Source: Canna indica (Eukaryota > Streptophyta > Magnoliopsida > Zingiberales > Cannaceae). Taken from it: a stretch of 64,000 bases of DNA. Of the stretch, positions 55,436 to 64,000 are shown one piece after another (the first letter of the stretch is position 1; each line of letters opens with the position of its first letter). Below the pieces are notes generated by a model. It made no database searches and was not told where the DNA came from. It was given only the letters and a program-made list of their open reading frames with translations. A program made the translations under genes and the position numbers. The DNA lies in contig CP136891.1 of NCBI GenBank assembly GCA_034359265.1, forward strand, positions 56,250,501 to 56,314,500, given 5' to 3'.

Positions 55436-57050
55436 ATGACTAGTGGAAAGAGCAAGAAATAATTCGTGAGGAAGGTGTATGCTTCTTCGGCCAAAAAATG
55501 GTGTCTTCAAATCCACCCGAGAAGATTGAATCGCCTGTTCCTGTACCGCCACCTGAAGAAGTCTGTCCACCTCCTACTTCTCAAGGTCACAAACTGAGAA
55601 AGAAATCAAGTAGAAGACCTGTTGACCAACCTCTGAGAAGAAGTTGTAGAGGTATGACATCTAAACCCCCCAAATTCCCATCTAGGGTTTCTGTTCTTAG
55701 GGGAGAGAAATTATCTACTAAGGGGGAGTGTAAAGATGATGTCAATATTTCATCTGGTTCTATTACTCATGATGATTCTTCTAGAATAGTCTATTTTGAT
55801 ATTAACTTCCAGTTTCAACTCTAGTGAAAATTGGTCCTAGTTTTGATATTAATATTGTTGTTGCTGATGAAGATTTTGACTCAATTCTAGTGAAGACTGG
55901 TCCTACATTGACTTCTACATATTCTAGGACGAAATATCTTGCACTTGGACCAGACACTGCCACCAATGTATCTGCTACAATCCATGCTGACAGTCTACCT
56001 CCAGTCTCAACTAAAGATGTTCCAATTGAAACTGACAGTGAAGTTCCTGGAAGTGAACCTTCTCCAGTTCTTATGATTGAGATAGTTCCAATTGGGACTA
56101 TAACTGAGGCTGTTAAAAATGCTGCTCCTGTATCTGAAGCAGTTGAAACTGCTGCACCTAGTCATGAAGCAGTCAAAACTATTGATACTGTTCATGTTGC
56201 TGTTGAAACTACCCCTCGTGTACCTGAAGTTGCCTCAGTTTCAATTCCAGAGACTATAAACCTAAATCAGATTCCTTCATTCACTCATGTTGAAGAAATT
56301 GTTCTGGTGACTCCTAAAGATCCTGCTACACTGAGGAAAGGATCCACTTCAAGTCATTTCAAGTCTGTTTCAACCAAAAAGAAAAAGAAATTGTCAAGCC
56401 AAACTGACATGAAAAGAAGTTCTAAGAGGAAGTATTATGGGAAATCCAAGTTCTTATATGGGAGACTGTAAACTTGGAAACATACTCTAATAATAAGCCA
56501 CTGTTGGACGGTTGAGATAAGGAAATCTAAGAAAAGCAAAATCAATCGAGAAGTTTTTAAAGGAAAAGAAAAAGTTTTTGACATTGACAAGAAAGGTCAC
56601 CTATCTCCAAAAGAAAGCATTCAAAATCAGGAAGAAAGTCTGAGAAGAAAGTTGTTGTCAGCAAACTCCACAAGGGACTCCTCTCTAATGATCTTTTTCC
56701 TTTGTGGAAGGCTCTACAATCCAGAGGCATAATCTCCCAAACAATCAAATTAATTTCTCATAAGTGTAAACCTATTTAGGAAACTCTTGAAAAGAGAAAC
56801 TTGTTTGGGTCTTTTATGACTGTCAGACCTTTTTGTAAATAACCTATTCTGAAATTTTACTGCAATATTATTGAGGATATTTCTAAGTTAGATAGCAATC
56901 ATTTTCAGGTACACATTCAGTCCTGAAACAATTAATCAGTTCATAGGCTTTTCTCCATTTTCTTCTATATCTGATCTGCCTGATGAGTCCAACTCAGATT
57001 TTCTGAAAGCTGTAGGAAATGAGGTTTCAAATGGTGTTATTGATAACTAG
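55436..57050 (+). pseudogene. element E downstream (envelope-position) ORF
   Basis: Begins near MTSGKSKK (55436). Two long frames follow: 55498-55824 (Pro-rich, then basic KLRKKSSRRPVDQPLRRSCR) and 55824-56471 (repeated acidic/Val-rich units EAVETAAP, EAVKTIDT, VAVETTPR). Past the stop at 56469 the reading continues with FGSFMTVRPFCK and YTFSPETINQFIGFSP (about 56800-56960), resembling the Transposase_32-like 'putative plant transposon protein' domain of ORFs found downstream of pol in SIRE-type elements. It ends at 57050, 23 bp before element C. The function is unknown; an envelope role is only a label of position. Confidence 0.65.
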
Positions 57051-57073
57051 ACTGGAGGACATGACATCAAATA

Positions 57074-58477
57074 TGTTGTATAAAATGGCACACTAGAGGG
57101 GGGGGTGAATAGTGTGTTTACTAATTCAATTAGCCTAAATTCTAGTTTTAATCGTTTCTTTGGTTACTTATGTGAATTACAAGATGAGTGACTAAATGTG
57201 GAAGCAACAATTAAGCACAACCAAATATAATAATACAAACACAAGATTTATAGTGGTTCAGCCACAATGCCTACTCCACTACCTAAGCACCACGCTTAGG
57301 ATTTCCAAACTAAGTTTTACTAGATTAATTTGTTTCCCTTACAATGAGGCCTTTGACTCGAAGAGTCGCACTCTCGACCTAAGACACTTTCACACCCGGA
57401 AGTCTCTACCTTCTTACTGAGAGCACTCTTCCACCTCAACCCTAAGAGACAACTAGAACTAACCGAGTAAACTACGTTTACACAAGTGGCTTTACACACC
57501 ACTTAAATCCAAGACCTAACACTAGGTCTTCCTACAAGTCAAATACAATGAGTTCAAGAACAAATTAAAACAAAAATTATTACAAGAAGAGGAATGACAG
57601 CTTATCACACTTAAACGCCTCTTTTTTCCACACCTAACCGACTTGATGAACCCTTTGAAGGAGAGCTCTTTTGACAGCAAAGGATCAAGCATTAGGCTGA
57701 TGAATGTTGACGCGTTGAAGCGTGGAGGATGTTATGGAATCACTCTTTGAAGGTTTTCTTGCATCCAAAAATTCTAAGAGGGATCTACAAAAGAGGTTAG
57801 AAGAGGTATTTATAATTCTCAACTGAAACAGGGCGTCAACGGGCATAAATTTTACCATTACAGATGCTCGGTCGATGGTCTGGTCGATCATCGATCGATC
57901 GACCGATCGACTGCCCAGCCTTCTGTGAGTTTTACGCACCATTCGGTCGACCGACTATCGTGAGACTGGCGATCCCAAATCCAGTCGACCAAATTAGTGA
58001 TGCCAAAATCGCGCGACTCGTGATTTGTCATCCGATCGACCGATAAGCCTTCTGCCAATTTTTGGCTTCGATCGGTCAATCGACGCAGCCTTCTGCGACT
58101 ATTGCCTCTTTTTTGCATCATTCGGTCGATCGACCAGTCGATCGAATTGGCTGCTGCCACTACATAACACCATTCGGTCGACCATCCGGTCGACCGAACC
58201 AGAGCTGGAAAATTTTATATTGGCTTTCTCATTTCGCGTTTGGTTTTTTGGCTTCGTTCTTCAGCTTGCTTTAACTTTAGAGGATTCTCCATGCTATCCA
58301 AAACATTTTTTATGCACGCATTGATCTATTTTGGAGGTTGATCGAGAGACGTAAGGCTTGACGTATCTTTCATCGGTCCTGCAATTTTCATACTTCAAGC
58401 ACTTGTTAAATAGGTTTGTTATCATCAAAATAATCATGAGGAGAATAAAGCATGAAGGAGGAACCCTTCAGCTAACA
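57074..58477 (-). repeat. 3' LTR of element C
   Basis: A 1404-bp LTR, starting (minus strand) TGTTAGCTGAAGGG after the polypurine tract and ending GTGCCATTTTATACAACA. It contains the palindrome cluster GGTCGATCGACCG and variants at about 57865-58200 and the shared TTTATAGTGGTTCAGCC phrase near 57248. The left flank is AAATA. Confidence 0.92.
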
Positions 58478-58867
58478 ATCTCCCCCTTTTTGATGATGAC
58501 AAACCATTGAGGATAAATATCAAGATGAAGTAATGTATCTGATAATTATTATGAAGCATAACTTGTTAAATGAATACATGGAAGCATCAAGGAAATGAAG
58601 TAATGTATTCAATTAGAGCTCCCCCTATTTATATGGATAATGAAATGAAGTATTCATTCAGTGATCCCCCTATCAATATACATATATTTTCTAATTCTCC
58701 CCCTTTTGTCATCCATCAAAAAAAATCAAACAGAGCAAGCATACATGAAAGAAAAAAATAACACTTACATTACTAATCACCACTTAGCATAGTCAACCAA
58801 ATACATATTAAAGTTAAGTGTGAAATACATGTTCATAGGATGAATAACATCAATACATCAAAGAGGA
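58478..58867 (-). promoter_or_regulatory. polypurine-tract region of element C
   Basis: C-rich on the plus strand (purine on the element strand) at about 58481-58488 (next to the LTR), 58620-58625, 58665-58671 and 58698-58704: four tracts, as in A and B. The rest is short non-coding sequence up to the downstream ORF stop. Confidence 0.6.
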
Positions 58868-60073
58868 CTACTCGTCCTCAGGTGGTGGAGCAAGTGGTAG
58901 ATGTGACTGATAATATTGCCACGTCTCATCCACTCTCCCATACATTTCATCAACTTGACGACCATACTCATCTATTTGTTGTCCGTACAGGTCAACACAT
59001 TGACCATACTCATTTATGCGCCGGCCATGGCCACCAATCATGGTACCATACTCGTCCATCTGACGCCCATAGTCGCCAATCTGACGGCCATACTCGTCTA
59101 GGTGTTCTGATGTGCTTTTGTTCCACTCCATCTGACCGATGTGAAACTGAGCAAAGCGATCCTCCAGATCACTTAGACACGTAAGGGAAGTGCCAGATGA
59201 TGAACCTCCACCAGCTTCATCTTCCTCCATCTCTGTGTCATGCTCAAGCTATTCCATAGGATCTCCTCGCGTTCTTTTGTCGCGCTGATTTTCAAGGATC
59301 GTCATTCGGCTAAGGGAGGACGAATCTATGTCTCTGGGAATGGGCTCTATTTCAAATCTAGACCTATTTACCCTAGCTTCATACATGAAGTGAGAGATCA
59401 CTGAGGCATATGGTAAGGCTTGTTTTTTCGAGGCATGAACTTCAGCTATGTACCTAAGGATAAGATCATAGACATCTATAGGATTGCAAGATATGGCAAA
59501 GAATAGTACTCTAGAACTCATAGTGGTGACCTCATCATAGTGACCTGCTCTAGGAAGAATATTATATGAAATGATGAGGTGCATAATCCTAGCAATGGGT
59601 GACAGTTTGATGCTTTGGGTAGGTATCATTCCCTGATAACCCTCAGGACAAATAGTTGATACAACTTCATGAGGAGGAAAATCCTCATGAAAATGGTGCA
59701 TTGACATCTTATAAATTGATCTTCCTACTAGAGAAAATCCAAATTCATCTCTAATGTGGGATTTGGTGATTACTATGGATTTTCCTAGGATTTCAGACTG
59801 AAGAATTAAGTCATCACCATACCTTGCCTTTTCTATCACCAGGTTGGAGAAAAAGGCTTTTATCAGGATAGGGCATACAGGTACTTATTTTTCTAGAAAC
59901 TCTACTCATCCCATGCTAACAAGTTTGCCTCTAATATCGAATTGTTCTAAATCAACTAGATTGACTGGACGTGTCTGCAGGATGGCTCTATCTACAAATT
60001 TAGCAGCTTGTTTCTAGCCTAAAGAGGTCAATAGGTTATCGGGTAAGGTTGAGAGTTTAGTCTTGGGTGCCAT
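58868..60073 (-). pseudogene. element C downstream (envelope-position) ORF
   Basis: ATG at 60073 (MAPKTKLSTLPDNLLTS). The best-preserved frame is 59249-59839: ILGKSIVITKSHIRDEFGFSL, FHEDFPPHEVVSTICPEG and RIMHLIISYNILPRAGHYDE, the same domain as in element A. The C-terminal part (58868-59230) has SLTCLSDLEDRFAQFHIGQ and then heptad units: DEYGRQI, GDYGRQM, DEYGTMI, GGHGRRI, NEYGQCV, DLYGQQI, DEYGRQV, DEMYGRV. It ends in a Pro/acidic tail. A few stops remain (for example near 60019, 59908, 59887 and 59252). At about 400 residues its length equals that in A. Function unknown. Confidence 0.75.
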
Positions 60074-60074
60074 T

Positions 60075-60674
60075 CTGCAAGATAATTTTGAGGATGATGT
60101 AGATAATTAGTTTTAGATGAGAGATGCATGCTTTTAACGCAAATAAAAGAAGACAAAAAAAATTTAAAGATCGGCATAGATTCATTCAAGAACAAAAAGA
60201 TTTTCTCATTAAGTTTCAAGATAAAGAATAAATAAATAAAAAAAAAAAATAAGATTAAACAAAATGATCCATAAATGAAAAGATCATACAAAAAAAATTG
60301 TTTTGGCTAGAAGAGAATAAGAAACACTTTTCTTTTTGACCAAAACAAAATTCTTTTAAGAAGGCCTAAGTTAAAGTTGAGAAAAACTCCTGAAAGAAAA
60401 CAAGAGAGTTCTTGACTAACAAATTTTTACCACAACAAAATTCTTTTAAAAGGTAAATGTTGAATCATTTGAAGAAGACATGGGGTATTGATTTTTGTTA
60501 AGAAGAAAAACTCATTTTTGGAGTAAACATGCCAAGGAGAAATTATCATCCAAGTAAAGTAAGCATGAATCACATTTTTAAGTACGAATCAAGACACATT
60601 GAGAGAGTAAGAGATGAAGAAATCACGTTTTTGAGAATCACCTCATGAATGATGGATGAAGAAAAGCTTTTTAC
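60075..60674 (-). other. putative leader intron of the element C downstream ORF
   Basis: Minus strand: donor CTCCAAG|GTAAAAAGC at 60675/60674, acceptor TTATCTTGCAG|A at 60075/60074. Position and border sequences match the 621-bp interval in element A. It is T-rich on the element strand. Confidence 0.6.
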
Positions 60675-62337
60675 CTTGGAGAAGAGTCTTGGAGAGGAGG
60701 TAAAAACCATAGAAGATGAGAGGAGAGGTCTTAGGTTGGGGCAACCGGTCGAATGGGCAGGGAAGCCTTAGTTTCGGGCTTAAACATTAGGTTTGAACAG
60801 CCAGGATTGAATCTGGCCGAAGAAATGGGCGATCTGGATCGATTTTCGCCCGTCGGTTAATCGGGCAGTCGCAGGCCGATTGACCACTCGATCTGCCCTA
60901 TATTTTTTATCCCTTTAAAAAATTATTTTTGAGAGGGTGTGAGCATTCAAATTTTATGAAAAAAAAATTACATGAATTAGACTTTATGAGGATTCCAAAA
61001 AATCAAGCATCACTCAAAAAGGATATCTTTACAATTTTTTAGAAATTCTACGAGATCTCAGTGGCATTTTTGTAAATATAAGTCATTTATCCACCGATTT
61101 TAGATTTTGTTCAAAGTTTCTAGATATCAAGATATATTCATTTAAAACTTGTTTGTCAAGTTTGGAGTGAAACTAATGTCATGTAATCGAGATATGAACT
61201 TAGCACGGTTTCATTCAAAGTATCCTTGAAACCATAAAAGTGCTAAGTGTCAAATTTAGCTATTTACTCATGTTTTCTCTAACTTAGGCACTTGAATATC
61301 TAACAAGAGTGAATCTAAACATGTTTGTGAAAATTTGAACTTAAACAGAGATTTCTAAGTCAAATTGTTGACTTAGGTCAAGCATTTTTAATTTTGAGTT
61401 TCATAAAGTAATCTAGTTATCGCATTGGTTATCTAGACATGAATTTTCAAGTTTAAATGTCTAGACTCATGTGATATGTGTATTTTAAACATATTTGCCA
61501 ACCATAAAAAAAATGAGGTTTCTAATGAGAATTCTAACCTAGAGCAAATTTCATCCAATCAAGATATCATGAAATTGCCTAAGTTATCAATGTTTTACCT
61601 ACTCATGAACTTTCATATATTTATCAAGCAAAATCAATCATGAGTATATAGAGACATCATTGAAACATGAATATTTAACTATTATACAAATATTTTTGCA
61701 AAATTAAACTCATACCTCATTCTTGAGAATTTTCCAGATTTTTCATTTCCTTTTTCATTTTCTTCGTAGTAGTCTTCCATTTTCAATAACTTGCATGTAT
61801 ACTTCATTAATAGTAATCAAACCATATCTAATAGCAAGTTATCATACTAAATAGCAAGGTGAAATAAAAAAAATCTTCATTTGAGAATTTCAACCTAAGC
61901 TAGATAGTTAAAAAATTTGTTTCAAATAAAATTGTCATGAAACCAAAACGAATCGAGAGATCTCAACATATGAAATCTTGAAATATAAGATCTCCAACCC
62001 TTCCTATTGGTTGAAAACCGAAAGGCCACAATGAGCCTACGATTTAAAACCGAAAGGTCGCTTAGGCCCATTACAGGCCACATAGGTCTCCTAAGAGACC
62101 AGAAATCAAAAATCAAAAATCATTTGATAAAACAATATCAAGAGCGGTAAGAATCAATTCGAATTAAACAAGTATCATAAACTCCAACTTGAATGAATTC
62201 AATTAACTTAAAGGAGATGATACCAAATTAACTAGATGACGATTCTTCATACCGAAGGCATCCAAAAGATGCGAAGTTGCAATTTGAATTTGGTGAAGCT
62301 TTAAGTCTTCATGCAACTCCCACCAACCATCATCAAC
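60675..62337 (-). other. non-coding spacer of element C
   Basis: No ORF of note. It shares text with the spacers of A and B, for example ATCTCCAACCCTTCCTATTGG (61985), which also appears at 34910 in B. The part nearest the intron (60730-60900) has GATCGAGTGGTC- and CGACTGCCCG-like motifs and may be a promoter or leader for the downstream ORF. Confidence 0.55.
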
Positions 62338-63742
62338 TCATCCTTGTGTGGTTCCTCCCCCTACATGAGAAGATGAGATTTTTGGTACCCAAATGACCTT
62401 GGGTCCTTGGGGGTGAGTTGGCCTAGGAATCCAAAATGTCATAGCAACACTTGGATTTCTTTTAAATGGACAATCATGAATAGCATGGTCATATATACCA
62501 CAACAAAAATAGTTTCAATGAAACTTTTTCTTTTGGACATGAGGTTTAAAGGAAGAGTGCTTGACATGAGAATGATGATGAACCTTAGCATTCTTTACAT
62601 AAGCATTTTTATTTTTAGAATTCTTAAAGGAAGATACATTTGATAAATCATTGATTTTCCTATTTAAGAATACAACCTCATTTCTCAAATCACTCATGAA
62701 TTTGTGAATAGCATGCAATTGAGATTTCAACATGTTATTTTCATTTTTCAATTTTTCATTCTCAATTTTGAAATCATTTTTCAAGTCATTATTCCTAAAC
62801 TTCAATCTAGCTTTCAAATCCTCATTTTCAATTTTCAATTCTTTTACCTCACTTTTTAAATTCTCACTTTCAAGCTAAAATTCATCATGGCAAGAAACAA
62901 GTGTACTTGTATTCAATTTTTCATTTTCTAATTCATGCACATGAGAACTAAGCTTTAAATTTTCTATCTTTAGTTTTCTATTTTCCTTATTCTTTTTCAC
63001 AAGCAAGGCATACATCTTCTTTGATTCTTTTAATAGCTCATCATAAGTCAAACCTAAAGAATTTCAGCTACATCATCATTATCACTATCAAAATTTCTAT
63101 CATGACTAGAAGTAGAGGATTTTACCTCATTCCAAAGACCCATGAAGCAAAAGTTCGATGTAGCTTCATCGTCATGATAAGAGAAGGCTTCTTGTGATTT
63201 GGAGGTGGATGTTGAAGCACTTGTCCGCTTCTTGGCATTCTTCTTTGATGAAGGGCAATTTCTTTTAATGTGCCCCTTTTCCTTGCACAAGTAGCATATC
63301 ACCTTTCTTTTTCGGCTTTTTGATTTGCTTCTTTCACTAGAAGCACTAAGATCATCAAAACTGAGGTTAGTACTAGGGGGATGACCATTGTCATCACCAA
63401 CCTCAACGAAAGTATTAAGCTCTTCGGTTTTAGCATAATCATATAACATATTTAATGTTGCCCAAATATCAAAAGCCGAAGTACAATGCATAACCTTTTC
63501 AAGTATTTCATTTGAAAATGAGCAATATAGGAGATGCGTTGTTTTAGCATTTAATTCAAATAATCTAACTTGTTCTTGAGTCCAATCATTTATGTCAATG
63601 ATGGGCTCAACATATTCATTCTTTAGCATGCACAATAGATCTAAACTTTGTGTTTTAAGAAAGGTATACATCTCACTCTTCCAAACACCAAGTTTTCTTC
63701 ATCAAACCTAGGTAGTGCAAATGTTATACTCTCTAGTGTCAT
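62338..63742 (-). pseudogene. element C gag (two zinc knuckles, coiled coil)
   Basis: Starts MTLESITFALPRFDEEN. One frameshift near 63670 leads into the long frame 63054-63671 with INDWTQEQVRLFELNAKTTH, FDIWATLNMLYDYAKTEELN and the intact zinc knuckle CYLCKEKGHIKRNC (about 63260-63300), then a Ser/Lys-rich stretch. After a stop at 63054 the frame 62515-62838 holds an Asn/Lys/Glu-rich coiled coil (ENEDLKARLKFRNNDLKNDF), then a decayed second knuckle, FCCGIYDHAIHDC (about 62470-62515). It ends in IWVPKISSSHVGGGTTQG at 62338. In family terms it forms particles and packages RNA; enzymes would have to come from another element. Confidence 0.88.
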
Positions 63743-63798
63743 TTTTCGGATCGAGGCAAGATGTAGACGAGATGGTGAAATCTCAACCCACGATCCGC

Positions 63799-63810
63799 TC
63801 TCATACCAAT
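63799..63810 (-). promoter_or_regulatory. primer-binding site of element C
   Basis: TGGTATGAGAGC on the minus strand, directly inside the 5' LTR end, matches the initiator-Met tRNA site with one mismatch. Confidence 0.8.
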
Positions 63811-64000
63811 TGTTGTATAAAATGGCACACTAAAGGGGGGTTGAATAGTATGTTTACTAATTCAATTAGACTAAATTCTGGTTTTAATCGTTTCTTTGGT
63901 TACTTATGCGAATTACAAGATGAGTGACTAAATGAGGAAGCAACAATTAAGCACAACCAAAAATAATAATGCAAACACAAGATTTATAGTGGTTCGGCCC
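63811..64000 (-). repeat. 5' LTR of element C (partial)
   Basis: The 190 visible bases align with 57074-57262 with about ten substitutions or small indels, so the two LTRs have diverged by roughly 5 percent. The rest lies outside the window. Confidence 0.9.

Larger units (their letters stand above)
47555..57073 (+). mobile_element. element E: SIRE/Maximus-type copia element with envelope-position ORF
   Basis: Plus-strand order: 5' LTR (47555-48511), primer site, gag, protease, integrase, RT, RNase H, then a long downstream ORF region. A solo LTR (F) interrupts RNase H and element C interrupts the end of the downstream ORF; the 3' LTR should lie beyond the window. Domain order, long coiled-coil gag and the extra ORF match the SIRE/Maximus lineage. 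Stops are frequent, so the copy is inactive. Confidence 0.88.
57074..64000 (-). mobile_element. element C: pol-less SIRE-like LTR element, right end beyond the window
   Basis: Minus-strand order: 5' LTR (63811 to beyond 64000), primer site, gag (62338-63742), non-coding spacer, leader intron and downstream ORF (58868-60073), polypurine tracts, 3' LTR (57074-58477). The visible 190 bp of the 5' LTR differ from the 3' LTR at about ten positions. No protease, integrase, RT or RNase H is present in the 5.3 kb between the LTRs. It is inserted 23 bp after the element E downstream ORF; the other target duplication lies outside the window. Confidence 0.9.

Noticed and set aside
1..64000. CRISPR arrays, bacterial operons, rRNA or tRNA genes
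   Set aside because: None seen. The repeats are transposon-related tandem repeats without regular unique spacers, and all coding motifs are of plant transposable elements.

Overview
The window looks like intergenic DNA of a large, repeat-rich flowering-plant genome. It holds spliced PIF/Harbinger genes, plant L1-type LINEs with a terminal RNase H, Ty1/copia LTR elements of the SIRE/Maximus type primed by initiator-Met tRNA, and Ty3/gypsy elements of the Tat type. I found no intact host gene, no rRNA or tRNA gene, and no CRISPR array. Almost every base that can be assigned belongs to a transposable element, and most reading frames carry stops or frameshifts. The species cannot be named from the sequence.

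Layout. 1-3495: minus-strand Ty1/copia element (RNase H, RT, integrase, protease, gag), cut by the window edge and joined to a plus-strand copia 3' half (3496-4716) with its LTR (4717-about 5560). 5561-6479: unassigned. 6480-14300: a minus-strand LINE split by a plus-strand LINE (7765-13654), with a decayed 13-bp target-site duplication. 14300-17250: mostly unassigned. 17251-17985: a lone CACTA-type terminus and a duplicated snRNA-promoter-like motif. 17986-21349: gypsy fragments in both orientations, one carrying a 201-bp Tourist-like MITE. 21350-26774: element A, an LTR element. 26775-28461: a 40-bp minisatellite and gypsy gag. 28462-38017: a copia LTR fused to element B, whose 3' LTR contains a 2.4-kb solo gypsy LTR. 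38018-38792: gypsy gag start, primer site and LTR. 38793-47554: copia element D, interrupted by a 7.27-kb PIF/Harbinger transposon (39700-46970). 47555-57073: a full-length-style SIRE-like copia element E, with a solo LTR (F) inside its RNase H. 57074-64000: element C, inserted into E and running off the window.

The most interesting content is the A/B/C family. These elements have SIRE-like LTRs, an initiator-Met primer site, a gag with two zinc knuckles and a coiled coil, a long non-coding spacer, several polypurine tracts, and (in A and C) a separate about 400-codon ORF in the envelope-like position. That ORF has a conserved leader intron and a C-terminal heptad repeat. No protease, integrase, RT or RNase H lies between gag and this ORF. 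The autonomous-type element E carries pol plus a distantly similar downstream ORF and is a candidate relative of the enzyme donor.

The second item is the Harbinger element. It encodes a three-exon DDE transposase and a Myb/SANT-like partner, both broken by stops, and a small GRF zinc-finger ORF. It also contains a fragment of the host gene for proteasome subunit alpha type-7, still attached to its intron acceptor. Insertion order can be read from target duplications: LINE in LINE, gypsy solo LTR in B, Harbinger in D, solo LTR F and element C in E, MITE in gypsy gag.
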